This document shows positions 42,918 through 53,100 of a stretch of DNA of 64,000 bases, piece by piece. The stretch is from DATFVA01 sp963764235. GTDB lineage: Bacteria > Bacteroidota > Ignavibacteria > Ignavibacteriales > Ignavibacteriaceae. The notes under the pieces are model-generated. The model saw nothing but the letters and a program-made list of their open reading frames with translations, did not search any database and was not told the origin of the DNA. Location: contig CAVXRO010000003.1 of NCBI GenBank assembly GCA_963764235.1, positions 62,001 through 126,000 on the forward strand, in the 5' to 3' direction. The position numbers were made by a program, and so were the translations under genes. Position 1 is the first letter of the stretch; each line of letters opens with the position of its first letter.

Positions 42918-44891
42918 TTAATTTAAAACAATTTCCAGCAGATCTATCAATTCTTTCTTACTGAATGGTTTTGCAAGGTAATGTGAACACCCCTGGCTAA
43001 GGAAACGTTTCCTATCCCCTGCCATTGCGTATGCAGTAACAGCAATCACGGGGGTCTCCCTGTACTCATCCATTTCTCTTATTATCTTAACCGCATCCAG
43101 CCCTGTCATCCCCTTCAGGTTTATATCCATCAGGATAGCATCGTATTTCCTGGCTTTCACCATCTCGATAGCCTCAAGGGCCGATGATGAATGATCAACA
43201 TTGCAGTAATCACGCAGAAAAAGATTTATAACATCAACATTGATTCTATCGTCCTCTACCAGCAGAAGCTGCGAATTCCTCTTCTTCACTCTTTTCTTTA
43301 ACTCACCCTCACCCGTCTGCTCAGTCTGAATCACTTTATCGTCTCCCTGTATTTTCAGGTACGGAAATCTGACCGTAAACACCGATCCTTTATTAACTTC
43401 ACTTTCAACCTCAATAGTACCATTCATCAATTCGATAAACTTTCGGCTTATCGTAAGTCCCAGTCCTGTTCCCTCAAACCTGCGGTTATAGCCCTCGCTG
43501 ACCTGCCGGAACGGTTCAAATATTAGTCCGAAATTCTTTTCTGAAATACCAATCCCTGTATCCTTCACCCTTACAACAGCCATATCATTTTCTGCGGTCA
43601 GTTCAACATCCACCTGTCCCTCTCTCGTATACTTTACTGCATTATGGATGAGGTTGCCGGCTATCCGGGAGAACAATCGTTCATCGAGCCTGGATGTCAT
43701 CCCGCCCGCGACCGCGTGAAAATTAAGCTTCAATCCTTTTTCTTCAGCAGCAGGTCTGTAGTGATTTACAACTTCCTCAAGCAGATGAGCCGGATCGACA
43801 TTATGAAGACGCAGGTCTATCCTGTTTGCCTCGATCTTTGAAAGATCCAGTATCAGGTTAAGTGTATCGGTTAGTCTGTTGGCGCTCTTAACGATAGTTC
43901 CGGCCATCTGTTTTATCTGAGGATCCTTAATGTCCTCTGATATCATCATAGCATAACCGAGTATGCCTATCATTGGAGTCCGGAGCTCGTGACTCATATT
44001 TGCCAGGAATATAGATTTAAGTTTATTCATTTCCTCAGCACGTTCCTTCGCCACTTTAAGATCATCTTCCATCCTCTTATGTTCGGAAACATCTACAATA
44101 ATACCTCTCAGGCCGATAATCCTGTTTGATTTTCTTACAGGCGAAGAGTATATCATACAATCAAGTATCTTTCCGTCGCGGTGCAGCATCCTGATCTCAC
44201 GTCCCCGCCCCTCTGCTCCATTGAGTATCATCTGCAGTTTTTCTGCAGTCGCATTTCTGTCATCAGGATGAACGAATGAAAGCACGTCAGGTTTTGTTTC
44301 AAGGTACCCAATGGGATAACCCATAAAATCGGCACCCAGTTTATTCACATATACGAGCTTACCGCTGCCGTCAGTTTCAAAAATTATCTGCGGCAGAGAG
44401 TCGGTTAGTTCCCTGTATTTCTCTTCGCTTTCCCTAAGGGCGGCTTCATTCCTTAACCTTTCGGTTATATCCTCAATCATTGAAATGGTATAAAGGAACT
44501 TTCCATCATCATCATAAACGGCGGTGCCCCTAACATGTGCCTGGATGGTCTCACCCGACTTCTTCAGGTATCTCTTTTGTATTTTGATGTTTTTCTTTCT
44601 ACCCGAAACAAGATCGTCCAGATGAAGCCTGTTCGCATCCCTGTCATCGGGATGAGTAATGTCAAACATCAGCCTGCTCATCATTTCCTCACGGGTATAG
44701 CCCAGCATCTCCGCGAAAGTGTTATTCACGTTCACCATTCTGCCTTCTGAATCAACATTGCTTATCCCGATAGGTGCTTCATTGAATATGGAGCGGTACA
44801 TCCTTTCGCTCCGGAGGAGAGTCTCAGCTGTGGTTTCGTTATCCCCTGAAACAGGCACGCTGCTGATTTTTTTATTGAACTCAGGCTGCAT
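42918..44891 (-). CDS. Hybrid PAS sensor histidine kinase with receiver domain
   Basis: A 657-residue soluble kinase: PAS 1 (about 28-150; SIFNEAPIGISNVDSEGRMV), PAS 2 (about 155-280), HisKA with the phospho-His in FLANMSHELRTPMIGILGYA, HATPase (N-box IAGNLIHNAVKYT, G1 DTGIGISEKN, G2 EGTGLGLTISRKFIEL), and a C-terminal receiver with phospho-Asp in YDAILMDINLKGMTGLDAV. This is the hybrid, phosphorelay-type layout; the receiver would hand on to an Hpt protein not visible here or act in feedback. No transmembrane segment is present, so the PAS domains should sense internal signals. Confidence 0.9.
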   Translation of the reverse strand: MQPEFNKKISSVPVSGDNETTAETLLRSERMYRSIFNEAPIGISNVDSEGRMVNVNNTFAEMLGYTREEMMSRLMFDITHPDDRDANRLHLDDLVSGRKKNIKIQKRYLKKSGETIQAHVRGTAVYDDDGKFLYTISMIEDITERLRNEAALRESEEKYRELTDSLPQIIFETDGSGKLVYVNKLGADFMGYPIGYLETKPDVLSFVHPDDRNATAEKLQMILNGAEGRGREIRMLHRDGKILDCMIYSSPVRKSNRIIGLRGIIVDVSEHKRMEDDLKVAKERAEEMNKLKSIFLANMSHELRTPMIGILGYAMMISEDIKDPQIKQMAGTIVKSANRLTDTLNLILDLSKIEANRIDLRLHNVDPAHLLEEVVNHYRPAAEEKGLKLNFHAVAGGMTSRLDERLFSRIAGNLIHNAVKYTREGQVDVELTAENDMAVVRVKDTGIGISEKNFGLIFEPFRQVSEGYNRRFEGTGLGLTISRKFIELMNGTIEVESEVNKGSVFTVRFPYLKIQGDDKVIQTEQTGEGELKKRVKKRNSQLLLVEDDRINVDVINLFLRDYCNVDHSSSALEAIEMVKARKYDAILMDINLKGMTGLDAVKIIREMDEYRETPVIAVTAYAMAGDRKRFLSQGCSHYLAKPFSKKELIDLLEIVLN

Positions 44892-45080
44892 TTATAACCC
44901 GGAATACCTGGCGTTAGTAAAAATTGTTATAGTTTAAGCTTTAAATAAAAATGAGACATCGGTATAAATAAAACGTCACCGGTCCTTCGTCCGTAAGATC
45001 AGGATCTTCTAAAAGAAGAGGGCACTTTTTTTTCGATGATCCAACAACATTAAAGAACACGGGGACGTTTAATATTTACA

Positions 45081-45461
45081 TTATGAGGCGGCCCCGGAGT
45101 TGATAGAGAATATAGAGGAAATCTGCCGGAGCAGCCCCGAACTTATTTCAGCTTTTGACAAATAGCCATCTGCCCCTGCGCTGACCGCTTCAAGACTGTA
45201 TTCAGGATGGTCATTAAATGATAAGAGCAGAATTCTTGGGGGATTGTCCAGTGATTTCATAATCCTGGCGGCTTCAAAGCCATTCAATCCCGGCATTTTA
45301 ATATCCATCAGCACGAGATCAGGATTCAGACTGCGGCACAATTTTACGGCTTCCTCGCCTGAGGCTGCCTTTCCCGATATTTCTACGCCGGGAAAAGTGG
45401 CCACAAACCTGGCAAGAGTTTTCAGAAAATCTTCGTTATCGTCAACCAGTAAAATCCGCAA
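45081..45461 (-). CDS. Stand-alone response regulator receiver
   Basis: The 126-residue protein is one complete receiver domain: acidic pair in ILLVDDNEDF, phospho-acceptor Asp53 in LVLMDIKMPGLNGFEA, Ser in ILLLSFNDH and Lys in DGYLSKAEIS. It resembles NarL-type receivers but has no DNA-binding domain; it ends shortly after the last helix. It lies between a hybrid kinase and other kinases and may serve as a phosphate relay or sink. The 189 bases separating it from the hybrid kinase gene show no other clear feature. Confidence 0.8.
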   Translation of the reverse strand: MRILLVDDNEDFLKTLARFVATFPGVEISGKAASGEEAVKLCRSLNPDLVLMDIKMPGLNGFEAARIMKSLDNPPRILLLSFNDHPEYSLEAVSAGADGYLSKAEISSGLLRQISSIFSINSGAAS

Positions 45462-45559
45462 CCGATACTCCTTAATCTCCTGCGATGAATATTTTCAAAA
45501 ATTACAACTAAAAATTAGGGTTTGAGCGGGAGGGAGGCAATCAGGGTTTCCCTGATTTT

Positions 45560-45596
45560 ATTGAAAATTGAAGAATGCAGATTGAAAATTGAAGAT
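45560..45596. repeat. Left heptameric arm beside four-helix-bundle gene B
   Basis: ATTGAAA, ATTGAAG, AATGCAG, ATTGAAA, ATTGAAG: five 7-base words ending 3 bases from the gene. The array at 45990-46037 on the other side uses complementary words, giving an inverted arrangement as at copy A. Confidence 0.68.
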
Positions 45597-45599
45597 CAT

Positions 45600-45950
45600 T
45601 CAACCTTTCCTTGCTGTCAGACGTGAAGCAGCAAAAATAGACACCAATTCATGAGCTTTTTTTTTCAGTTGTTCAACTTCACTTTCGGACATCAGTTTTT
45701 CATCTATTATAAAATCAAGCCAGAATTCTGATTCATCCGCCTCTTCAAGTACTATACTAAGTTTTGATACAAAAGATGCTTTACTCTGAGCCAGACATAC
45801 TGAACGATAATTAGCTGCTATTGAAGTACTGCATCTTATTAACTGACTTTTAATATGATTAGCCAGATAATTATTCGGCAGTTTGAATACTAGTTTAACG
45901 CAATTATGAGCAAATGATTTAGTACGTTTTTGTAGTTCCTCTTTTTTCAA
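45600..45950 (-). CDS. Four-helix bundle protein (S23 type), copy B
   Basis: A 116-residue helical protein of the S23 family: KRTKSFAHNCVKLVFKLPNN, then LANHIKSQLIRCSTSIAANY with the SIAANYR variant of the family's SNNIAEG motif, and LSIVLEEADESEFWLDFI. It is strongly diverged from copy A at 42521. I start it at TTG 45950, preceded by GGAGGGG at 4 bases; an ATG at 45980 would add ten residues (SRENWWRGI) not seen in relatives. It is flanked by heptameric arrays in inverted orientation. The gene separates the lone receiver from the NarL-type system and seems an insertion in the signalling cluster. Confidence 0.82.
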   Translation of the reverse strand: MKKEELQKRTKSFAHNCVKLVFKLPNNYLANHIKSQLIRCSTSIAANYRSVCLAQSKASFVSKLSIVLEEADESEFWLDFIIDEKLMSESEVEQLKKKAHELVSIFAASRLTARKG

Positions 45951-45989
45951 GATTCCCCTCCACCAATTTTCTCTACTCAATATACAATT

Positions 45990-46037
45990 CTAATTTTCAA
46001 TTTTCACTATTCAATATTCAATTTTCAATATTCAATC
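45990..46037. repeat. Right heptameric arm beside four-helix-bundle gene B
   Basis: TTCAATT, TTCACTA, TTCAATA, TTCAATT, TTCAATA, TTCAATC: seven-base words complementary to those at 45560-45596. The array abuts the stop codon of the NarL-type regulator gene at 46037. Confidence 0.7.
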
Positions 46038-46699
46038 TACTTGATTAGCCCTTTTTTCATTGCATACCTTGTCAAGCCGGGAATGTCGTTGATGCCCAGT
46101 CTCTTCATTATCTGCGAGCGGTGGGTTTCCACGGTTTTAATGCTGATGAAAAGCTTCTCCGCTATTTCTCTTGTAGAGTTCCCCTCGGCGATAAGCTGCA
46201 GTACTTCTTTCTGCCGCGAACTAAGCTCCTCTTTCTTCCTGAAAACTTCATCAGATGATGACGCGTGTTTCAGGCGCTCTTTGTATTCGTCAATCATTTC
46301 ACGGGGGATGGCGGGACTAATATAAACTTTCCCTTTTTTAATCGTATCGAGTGCCAGCCGGAGCTCGTTCGGCGCGGAATCCTTAAGCAGGTATCCCGAA
46401 GCACCGGCATTCAATGCCTGTATCACGTACTCCTCATCGAGGTACATCGAAAGAATAACCACCGCAACATCGGGATAGTCTTTCTTGATCATTTCCGCGG
46501 CCTGCAGACCATTAAGCTCGGGCATGGCTATATCGAGAAAAACCATGTCAGGCTTAAGCTTTCCGGTGAGCCTAACAGCCTCACGGCCGTCGCCAGCTTC
46601 ACCCACAACCTCCACCCCGTCGGAATTTTCAAGTAATGATTTTATGCCCGCCCTTACCAGCTTGTGATCATCAGCCAAAATAACCCTGATTGAGTTCAT
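46037..46699 (-). CDS. NarL/FixJ-type response regulator
   Basis: A 220-residue regulator: receiver (acidic pair in ILADDHKLVRAG, phospho-Asp56 in MVFLDIAMPELNG, Lys in GYLLKDSAPNE) and a LuxR-type HTH (LSSRQKEVLQLIAEGNSTRE, IAEKLFISIKTVETHRSQIM). It shares one base (46699) with the upstream HisKA_3 kinase gene, the usual partner type for NarL regulators, so the pair is a two-component system. Its gene ends against the array next to four-helix-bundle gene B. Confidence 0.92.
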   Translation of the reverse strand: MNSIRVILADDHKLVRAGIKSLLENSDGVEVVGEAGDGREAVRLTGKLKPDMVFLDIAMPELNGLQAAEMIKKDYPDVAVVILSMYLDEEYVIQALNAGASGYLLKDSAPNELRLALDTIKKGKVYISPAIPREMIDEYKERLKHASSSDEVFRKKEELSSRQKEVLQLIAEGNSTREIAEKLFISIKTVETHRSQIMKRLGINDIPGLTRYAMKKGLIK

Positions 46700-47754
46700 T
46701 AGATTTTTACCTGGCAGCTTGCCTTCATAACAGTTCCGGAACCTTTAATTGATTTTATACTGAATCTTCCTCCGATGAGTTCAGCTCTCTCCTGCATGCT
46801 TATTAGTCCAAGACTCTTACCCCTGGCAGCCTGATTCAGTGCTTTTTGTGTATCAAATCCTTTCCCGTCGTCCTCAACAGTAAGAACAACGAAACTTTTA
46901 TCCTGATTTAAGGCTACCTTAACATAACCAGCTTCGGAGTGTTTTGCAATATTTGTAAGTGCTTCCTGGCATATCCTGAACAAAGTAATCGCGCACTCAG
47001 GCGGAAGTTCGTAGTGGCTTTTTTTAAACTCGGTTTTCACCTTAATTCCGGTTCTCTGATGGAACTTATCGAGGTACCACCGAAGGGAAGCCGCAAGTCC
47101 CAGATCATCAATTATAGCCGGCCGCAGTTCCAATGAAAGATTTCTCACCACAGAAATTGTATTTTCAACCAGCCTGGTGCAGTCATCCGCAAGTTCTGCT
47201 GTCTCAACCGGATTTCCCCCGTCCTTCATCCTCTGAACGTCTATCTTTATTGCGGTAAGCATCTGTCCTATCTCATCGTGGAGCTCCCTAGAAATATTAC
47301 GTTTCTCGCTTTCCTGCACACTTATCAGCCGTGCCGAAAGTATCTTAAGCCTGTTGCGTGCCGCGGTAATCTGTTTAAACAACCGCTCTCTCTCCCTTTC
47401 GGACTTCTTTTTTTCGGTTATATCGATGAGGAAAGATGCGATGCCGATAGGACGGTGGTTTGAATCAAAAAGCGGTGCGGCAGCAATACTGACATTTATT
47501 TTTTTTCCCTCTTTCCTGGAACGTACCACTTCCCTGTCGGTGAAACTATCTCCCTTCATAATCGTTTTACGAAGCAAAAGGTGTTCATCAATTTTGTCCT
47601 CAGGCACAAACGGAAGCGGTTTTCCAAGCACCTCCTCACTGCGCCAGCCGAACAGCTTTTCGCTGGCAAAGTTCCACAGTTCCGTATTCCCGTTCTTATC
47701 AAGAATAATTATGCTAAGCGGAGAATAATTTATAAGCGAACGCAAGCAGCTCAT
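46699..47754 (-). CDS. PAS sensor kinase of the NarX/DegS (HisKA_3) type, probably the C-terminal part of a larger kinase
   Basis: The frame encodes 351 residues: a PAS domain (INYSPLSIIILDKNGNTELW), then HisKA_3 with the phospho-His in ISRELHDEIGQMLTAIKIDV, and an HATPase with DDGKGFDTQKA and GLISMQERAELIGG. Its start overlaps the end of the upstream six-PAS frame by 41 bases in another phase. Removing one base near 47737-47745 joins HYRLNELL to RSLINYSPLS without gap, as expected for consecutive PAS domains. So this and 47714-49933 are probably one seven-PAS kinase of about 1080 residues, split by a frameshift or by genuine gene fission. Confidence 0.85.
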   Translation of the reverse strand: MSCLRSLINYSPLSIIILDKNGNTELWNFASEKLFGWRSEEVLGKPLPFVPEDKIDEHLLLRKTIMKGDSFTDREVVRSRKEGKKINVSIAAAPLFDSNHRPIGIASFLIDITEKKKSERERERLFKQITAARNRLKILSARLISVQESEKRNISRELHDEIGQMLTAIKIDVQRMKDGGNPVETAELADDCTRLVENTISVVRNLSLELRPAIIDDLGLAASLRWYLDKFHQRTGIKVKTEFKKSHYELPPECAITLFRICQEALTNIAKHSEAGYVKVALNQDKSFVVLTVEDDGKGFDTQKALNQAARGKSLGLISMQERAELIGGRFSIKSIKGSGTVMKASCQVKI

Positions 47755-49933
47755 TAAGCCGGTAGTGCTCGGCTTCCGCTTTTCTCTGTTCGGTAATGTC
47801 GGTTATCAGCGCCAGTCCCCCCGCGTAAACGTGGTGCTCATCAAAAACCGGCACAGCATTCACCACCACCCACCTCTCCGACCCGTCCCTGTGCTTAAGC
47901 CTGAACTTAAAAGTTTCGCGGGACCCTGCGGCATTTTCCCTTACATAATTTTCCGCCTTATCAACGTCCTCCTCAAAGACAAAATTAAGCACTGAATTGT
48001 CCTCAATCTCCTCCTTTTTCATCCCGACAATTCCCGCAAGCTTCTGGTTCACAAAAGTAACCTGCTGATCCATATTTATCAGCAGTATCCCCTCGTTGGC
48101 ATTCTCCACTATCATACGGTACTTCTCTTCGCTTTCCCTCAGGTCATTCTCCGCTTTCACCTTTGCGGTAACATCATTAACCAGCACAATCCTTGCAGGC
48201 CGGCCGTCGAAGGAGATGGAATGGGTAGTCACATCCACTTTTATAATTTCTCCGTTCTTCAGTATATGCCTCCACACCCCGAAACTTTTCATTCGATCAC
48301 TCTGGGTCCTGAAGATATCGAGCAGGAGCGGTATATCCTCAGCGGGACGAATATCCATTATGGTCATATTCAGAAACTCATCCTTCGTATAGCCGTAATG
48401 CCTTACTGTCACTTCGTTCACCGCCAGAAACTTATAAGTCTCCTGGTCATAAACAAACATGGGCAAAGGATTTCTTTCAAACGGCATGCGGTATCTTTCC
48501 TCGCTGTCCCTCAGGGCATCCTCGGCAGCCTTTCGTTTAGTTACATCGCGGGCTATTCCCACCGTTATCTCCGGCTCGCCGGTTAACTTGAAACTTTCCC
48601 CTTCAATCCAGAGATAATCGCCCGGTTTACTGCGCACACGGAATTCAACCATGCCTTTGGTCTGCCAGTCCTTAAGCAGCGGCAGATCGACGGGATGAAC
48701 GAGAGCTCTGGGACCCATCTTTTGAATTTCTTCAGGGGAATAACCGAAGATCTTTTCGTAAGAAGGACTTATATAAAGATAACGTCCCTCCGAAGTCATA
48801 GAAATCAGGTCACTTGAATTCTCCGCTATCAGCCGGAAGCGCTGCTCAGTATTACGGTACGATTTCTCAAAATTAACACGTTCGGTAATATCCAGGCACA
48901 CGCCAAGCAGTCCCTCAGGTTTTCCCCCGTCATTTTTCACAGGAACAAAATAATTATCGAAGTACCTTCCGGCTATGCAGGTATGTCCCTCTACCACTTC
49001 ACCCGTCATCACACGGTTGAACGCTTCCACCGTATTCAGAACCTCGCCGTTATTCCGCGTAACTTCAATCGACCCTAGTAAATCGTGGAACTTACTCCCT
49101 ATCAACTGTCCCGGCTCAAAACCTGCATCCGCCAGGGCCTTTCCCTGCTGCAGCACAAATTTCCCCTCACTGTCGAGTTCAAGCAGAACCATAGGAAGAT
49201 TATTAACAATCGTTTCAAGCTTCGAAGAATACGCACGGAGCTCCTCCTCCGCCCGGTGTTTTTCTGTAATGTCATTTACCACAACGAGCCGGGCGTCAAT
49301 ATTTTTATACTTTACCAGGGTGGATGTATACTCAATTTCGATGCGTCTGCCGGATTTGCTTAATGTGGCAAATTTCCCGTTCCTTTTCTCCGCTCTAAAC
49401 TGTTCGGCCACATTTATAAATATGAACCTCTGGTCGGGCGGAACCAGGTCAGGTATCCTCATCCCCGTAAATTCCTCTTCGGTATATTCATATTTGCTTA
49501 CGGCTGCTTTGTTCACCCTAAGGATGGAAAAATCATCATCCTTATAGATTATGATAGGTGTGGGATTTTCGTCGAAGAGTTTGCGGTACCCCTCTTCCAT
49601 GGAGAATGAATCATCACTCCTGAAAGAGATGATAATCATTTCGCTGTTGAACTCATCACCATAAAGTTTCTGCGGAACAAGAGTGCCGCTGCCGGTTCTG
49701 AAGAGAAAACTGCCCGATTCAGTTTCACCCCGCAGCAGGGCTGAGAGTTTTTCCGTCTCTGAGGCTGCAGTGAGATCAAAAAGATTGTCTTGTGACAGGA
49801 TGTCAGGCAGCGGGATGAAAGCACTCCCGATGTATGCCCGGTTCCAGTGGAGGATATGACCTGAACCCCGCTCCGCTATAATAACAGGATCGGGATTGAC
49901 GTCAATCAGTTTTTGGATAAAATCATTATTCAT
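47714..49933 (-). CDS. Six-PAS protein without kinase domain (probable N-terminal part of the adjoining kinase)
   Basis: The 739 residues contain six PAS domains of about 115-125 residues linked by short coiled segments ending DITE-R, e.g. FDENPTPIIIYKDDDFSILR, IVNNLPMVLLELDSEGKFVL, IAENSSDLISMTSEGRYLYI, FERNPLPMFVYDQETYKFLA and VENANEGILLINMDQQVTFV. The frame ends in the linker just after the sixth PAS, in a sequence (LAFAYKLFSA) that is the out-of-phase reading of the next PAS domain. The first PAS is degenerate. As it stands the product could only be a sensory protein in trans; joined with the next frame it is a complete histidine kinase. Confidence 0.85.
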   Translation of the reverse strand: MNNDFIQKLIDVNPDPVIIAERGSGHILHWNRAYIGSAFIPLPDILSQDNLFDLTAASETEKLSALLRGETESGSFLFRTGSGTLVPQKLYGDEFNSEMIIISFRSDDSFSMEEGYRKLFDENPTPIIIYKDDDFSILRVNKAAVSKYEYTEEEFTGMRIPDLVPPDQRFIFINVAEQFRAEKRNGKFATLSKSGRRIEIEYTSTLVKYKNIDARLVVVNDITEKHRAEEELRAYSSKLETIVNNLPMVLLELDSEGKFVLQQGKALADAGFEPGQLIGSKFHDLLGSIEVTRNNGEVLNTVEAFNRVMTGEVVEGHTCIAGRYFDNYFVPVKNDGGKPEGLLGVCLDITERVNFEKSYRNTEQRFRLIAENSSDLISMTSEGRYLYISPSYEKIFGYSPEEIQKMGPRALVHPVDLPLLKDWQTKGMVEFRVRSKPGDYLWIEGESFKLTGEPEITVGIARDVTKRKAAEDALRDSEERYRMPFERNPLPMFVYDQETYKFLAVNEVTVRHYGYTKDEFLNMTIMDIRPAEDIPLLLDIFRTQSDRMKSFGVWRHILKNGEIIKVDVTTHSISFDGRPARIVLVNDVTAKVKAENDLRESEEKYRMIVENANEGILLINMDQQVTFVNQKLAGIVGMKKEEIEDNSVLNFVFEEDVDKAENYVRENAAGSRETFKFRLKHRDGSERWVVVNAVPVFDEHHVYAGGLALITDITEQRKAEAEHYRLNELLAFAYKLFSA

Positions 49934-49935
49934 AG

Positions 49936-50108
49936 TAAAGTTAAAAGTAAAAAGTTAAAAGTTAAAAGTAATAAGCAATAGAAAAGGTAAAGGAAAAAGT
50001 AAAAAGTAAAAAGGAAAAAGGAAAAAGGGAGGGAGATTGAAGTTGCAGATTGCAGATTGCAGATTGTTAATTATTCATTGTTAATTATTCATTGCTAATT
50101 ATTAATCG
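49936..50108. repeat. Long heptameric array between two giant PAS kinase genes
   Basis: The gap is filled with drifting 7-base words in three blocks: GTTAAAA/GTAAAAA/GGAAAAA words (49938-50028), then CAGATTG three times (50044-50065), then TTAATTA-TTCATTG repeated (50066-50100). The change of word from block to block while the spacing persists is clearest here. No separate promoter for the six-PAS gene can be made out. Confidence 0.72.
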
Positions 50109-50111
50109 TGA

Positions 50112-53100
50112 TTAAAGGGAGAAGGTAACGCGGATGGTTGTGCCGTTTTCGCTATGCATTTCCAGCGTTCCATCGAGCTGTTCTATGAGAGTCTCAACTA
50201 GCTGCAGTCCGAGCGAATCGCTCTTCCGGTATTCCCCTTCCGGAAGTCCCACCCCATCGTCTTTAACAATAAGCTCGTAGCCGCCGTTATGACGATGAAT
50301 CGAGACCAAAATCTCACCGCTGTTCCGCCCTTTGAAAGCATGCTTATAAGCGTTGGATGCCAGCTCATTTATCACCAGTCCCAGCGAAATCGCGCTGTTG
50401 ATATCAAACGAAATATTCTCTATATCGATCCTGGTATCAATATGCTTCCCCCTTAACCCGTATGATATCATAAGGTTATTGACCAGGTCGGTTACATAGC
50501 TGTGGAAATCGATATTGAAGAGATCCTTCGACTGGTAAAGCTTCTCGTGTATCAGGGCCATCGACCTTATCCGGTTCCTGCTCTCATCAAATATCTCCTG
50601 CGTCTGACTGTCGGATATAGTCTTCGACTGCAGGCTGAGCAGACTGGAAATCACCTGCATATTATTTTTCACCCTATGGTGTATCTCTTTAAGGAGTATC
50701 TCCTTCTCCTTCAGCGAAGCGCTGAGATCCTGCTCAAACTTTATCTGTTCGGTAATATTGATATTAACGCCCCGGAGTCCTATTACATTCCCGTCAGAAT
50801 CACTGATACAAGTCGACTGCGATTCTATCCACAACTCAGAACCATCCTTCGCGATCCACCTGAATCTGTCCGTAAGCGGCTTGTTTTCCCTGTACTGTTT
50901 CCGCGCATTCTCAACCGCGTGTTCAATATCATCGGGATGCATCACTGAAGTCCAAAATTCCGGGTTGTTTTTCCAGTCATCTCCGGCAAAACCCAGGAGT
51001 TTCTCAACATACTTACTGATAAATGAAATTTTCTGTTCAGAAGTACCCGGCTCGCCGTAAGCCTCCCACACAACCCCGGGAACATTCGCGATAAGGTTGT
51101 CGATCCGTATGCGCTGCATCTCAAGCTGACTATAAAGCTTAACCCGTTCTATCTCAATACGTTTCCTCTCCGTAATATCACGGGATATTCTGATAGTAAC
51201 CAGCTTGCCATGGTAGTTTACATTGAGACTGCTGCTCTCAACCCACACAAACGCGCCGTCTCTTTTCTTATAACGAACCTCGATTATAGGCTGACGCTTA
51301 TAATCCTGAATCAGATAGAGGTCCTCTTCAAACACAAGATCGTTGGGACTAACCTTACCTATCAGATCATCCTGACTATATCCCAGCTCTTTTATAAGGG
51401 CGGGATTAGCATAAATAAATATATCATTTTCATCCAGAAGCGAAATAAAATCATTTGAATTTTCGGTTATCAGTCTGAACCTCTCCTCCGACTCCCTCAG
51501 ATCCCGCTCAATCTTCTTCCTGTACTTGATCTCCTTCTGCTGAAGGCGTATTGTTGTCTCAAGATTTTTATTCAGTTCGCCTATCTGACTGAACAGCGAA
51601 GCATTATCTATGGCCATTGCCGCGCGGTGAGCAATATCCCCGGCGAACCTGAGATCATCCTCATTATAATTCTTATCAGATTCGGCTGTGCAGAGAGTAA
51701 GCGCTCCCAGCACCTTCCCTCTCACCTCAAGAGGTACAATCATGATCGATCTGATCCCGAGTTTCTTGAAGATCAGGTAAAGTTCTTTATCTTTAATGGC
51801 TTTGCGCAGGAACTCATCGCTCAGTTCAGAATAAAGTTCAGCCCTGCCGGTACGGATAACATTCGGCACCCCGGTCGGCTCTTCCATTTTCGGAGGATAC
51901 TTATTCTGCAGATCCTGTGCGAACCGGATCTTTTCAGGATCCTTATGATAAACGATAAGGCGCTGGATCCCTTCACCTTTGGCAAGATCAACCGCAAACC
52001 AGTCGCACACTGCCGGTGTAAGCAGCTGCGCGAGCGAACGGATCGTCTCCGTATAATCAAGAGACGAATTAAGAATATAGCTGGCCTCGGCAAGGTATTT
52101 AAGCTTTGCCTGAACCTCTTCAGCCTGAAACAGGGCCCTCTGCTCGCTAGCAAGAACTTTCGACAGTGCGACCTCGTCGGCTTTGCGTTCAGTAATATCA
52201 ACAGCAGACCCGATATATCCCTGGAACGTACCGTCAAGCGAATACCGGGGGACACCATGCGTAAGCAGCCATCTATCCTTTCCGTCGTATCTCATAAGAC
52301 GGAACTCAAAATGGAACTCATCCTGGTTCTCAAAAGCAGTATCAAATGCATTCCTGAAAGCCGGCAGGTCTATTGGATGAATTCCCTGCATCCAGCCCTC
52401 GCGGATCTCCTCGTCAATCGATCTTCCCCTGAAGTCGATCCACGGCTTATTAAAATAGTAGAACTGATGGTCTACGCCAACCGTCCAAATCATAACCGGC
52501 GCGGTATCCGCCATAACCCTGAACCGCTGCTCGCTCTCCGAGAGCGCACGCTCTGTCAGCTTCCGCTCAGTAATATCCACAAGACTTGCAATAGTATACC
52601 CGTAAGGAGAATTCTCTTCAGGGAAATTCGTTATAGAATAAATATGGATCGGCTCGCCGCTAAAAGTCTTCAACTCATATTCAGTTTCAAAATGCTTCCC
52701 TCCTTTAGCGCGTACAATCAGCAGCTCAGTGAACTTATCCAAAAAATCATCCGTCAGGAGTTGCTTCAGATTCTCAAGCAGGTCTTTTTTATTACGCGCT
52801 TTAAACATCATTACTGAACGAGGGTTTGCGTCAACCAGCCTCAGTCTGCTGTAGCACTCGGAAACAAACTCAGGATGCTCCTGGAAGTATTTCCTGAAGT
52901 TCTCCACGCCCGAAGCCTTCAGCTGATCAAGCATTTCCACTGCACCGGAATCATCACTCTCCCAGAGCGACACGGCGGTCGACTCAAAAATACTCCTGTA
53001 CCGGTATTCGCTCCTTCTCACCTCGCTCTCCGATTCAATCCTTTCGGTAATGTCATCGGCAATACCGATCACCCTTGTCACCCTGCCCGACGGATCCTGA

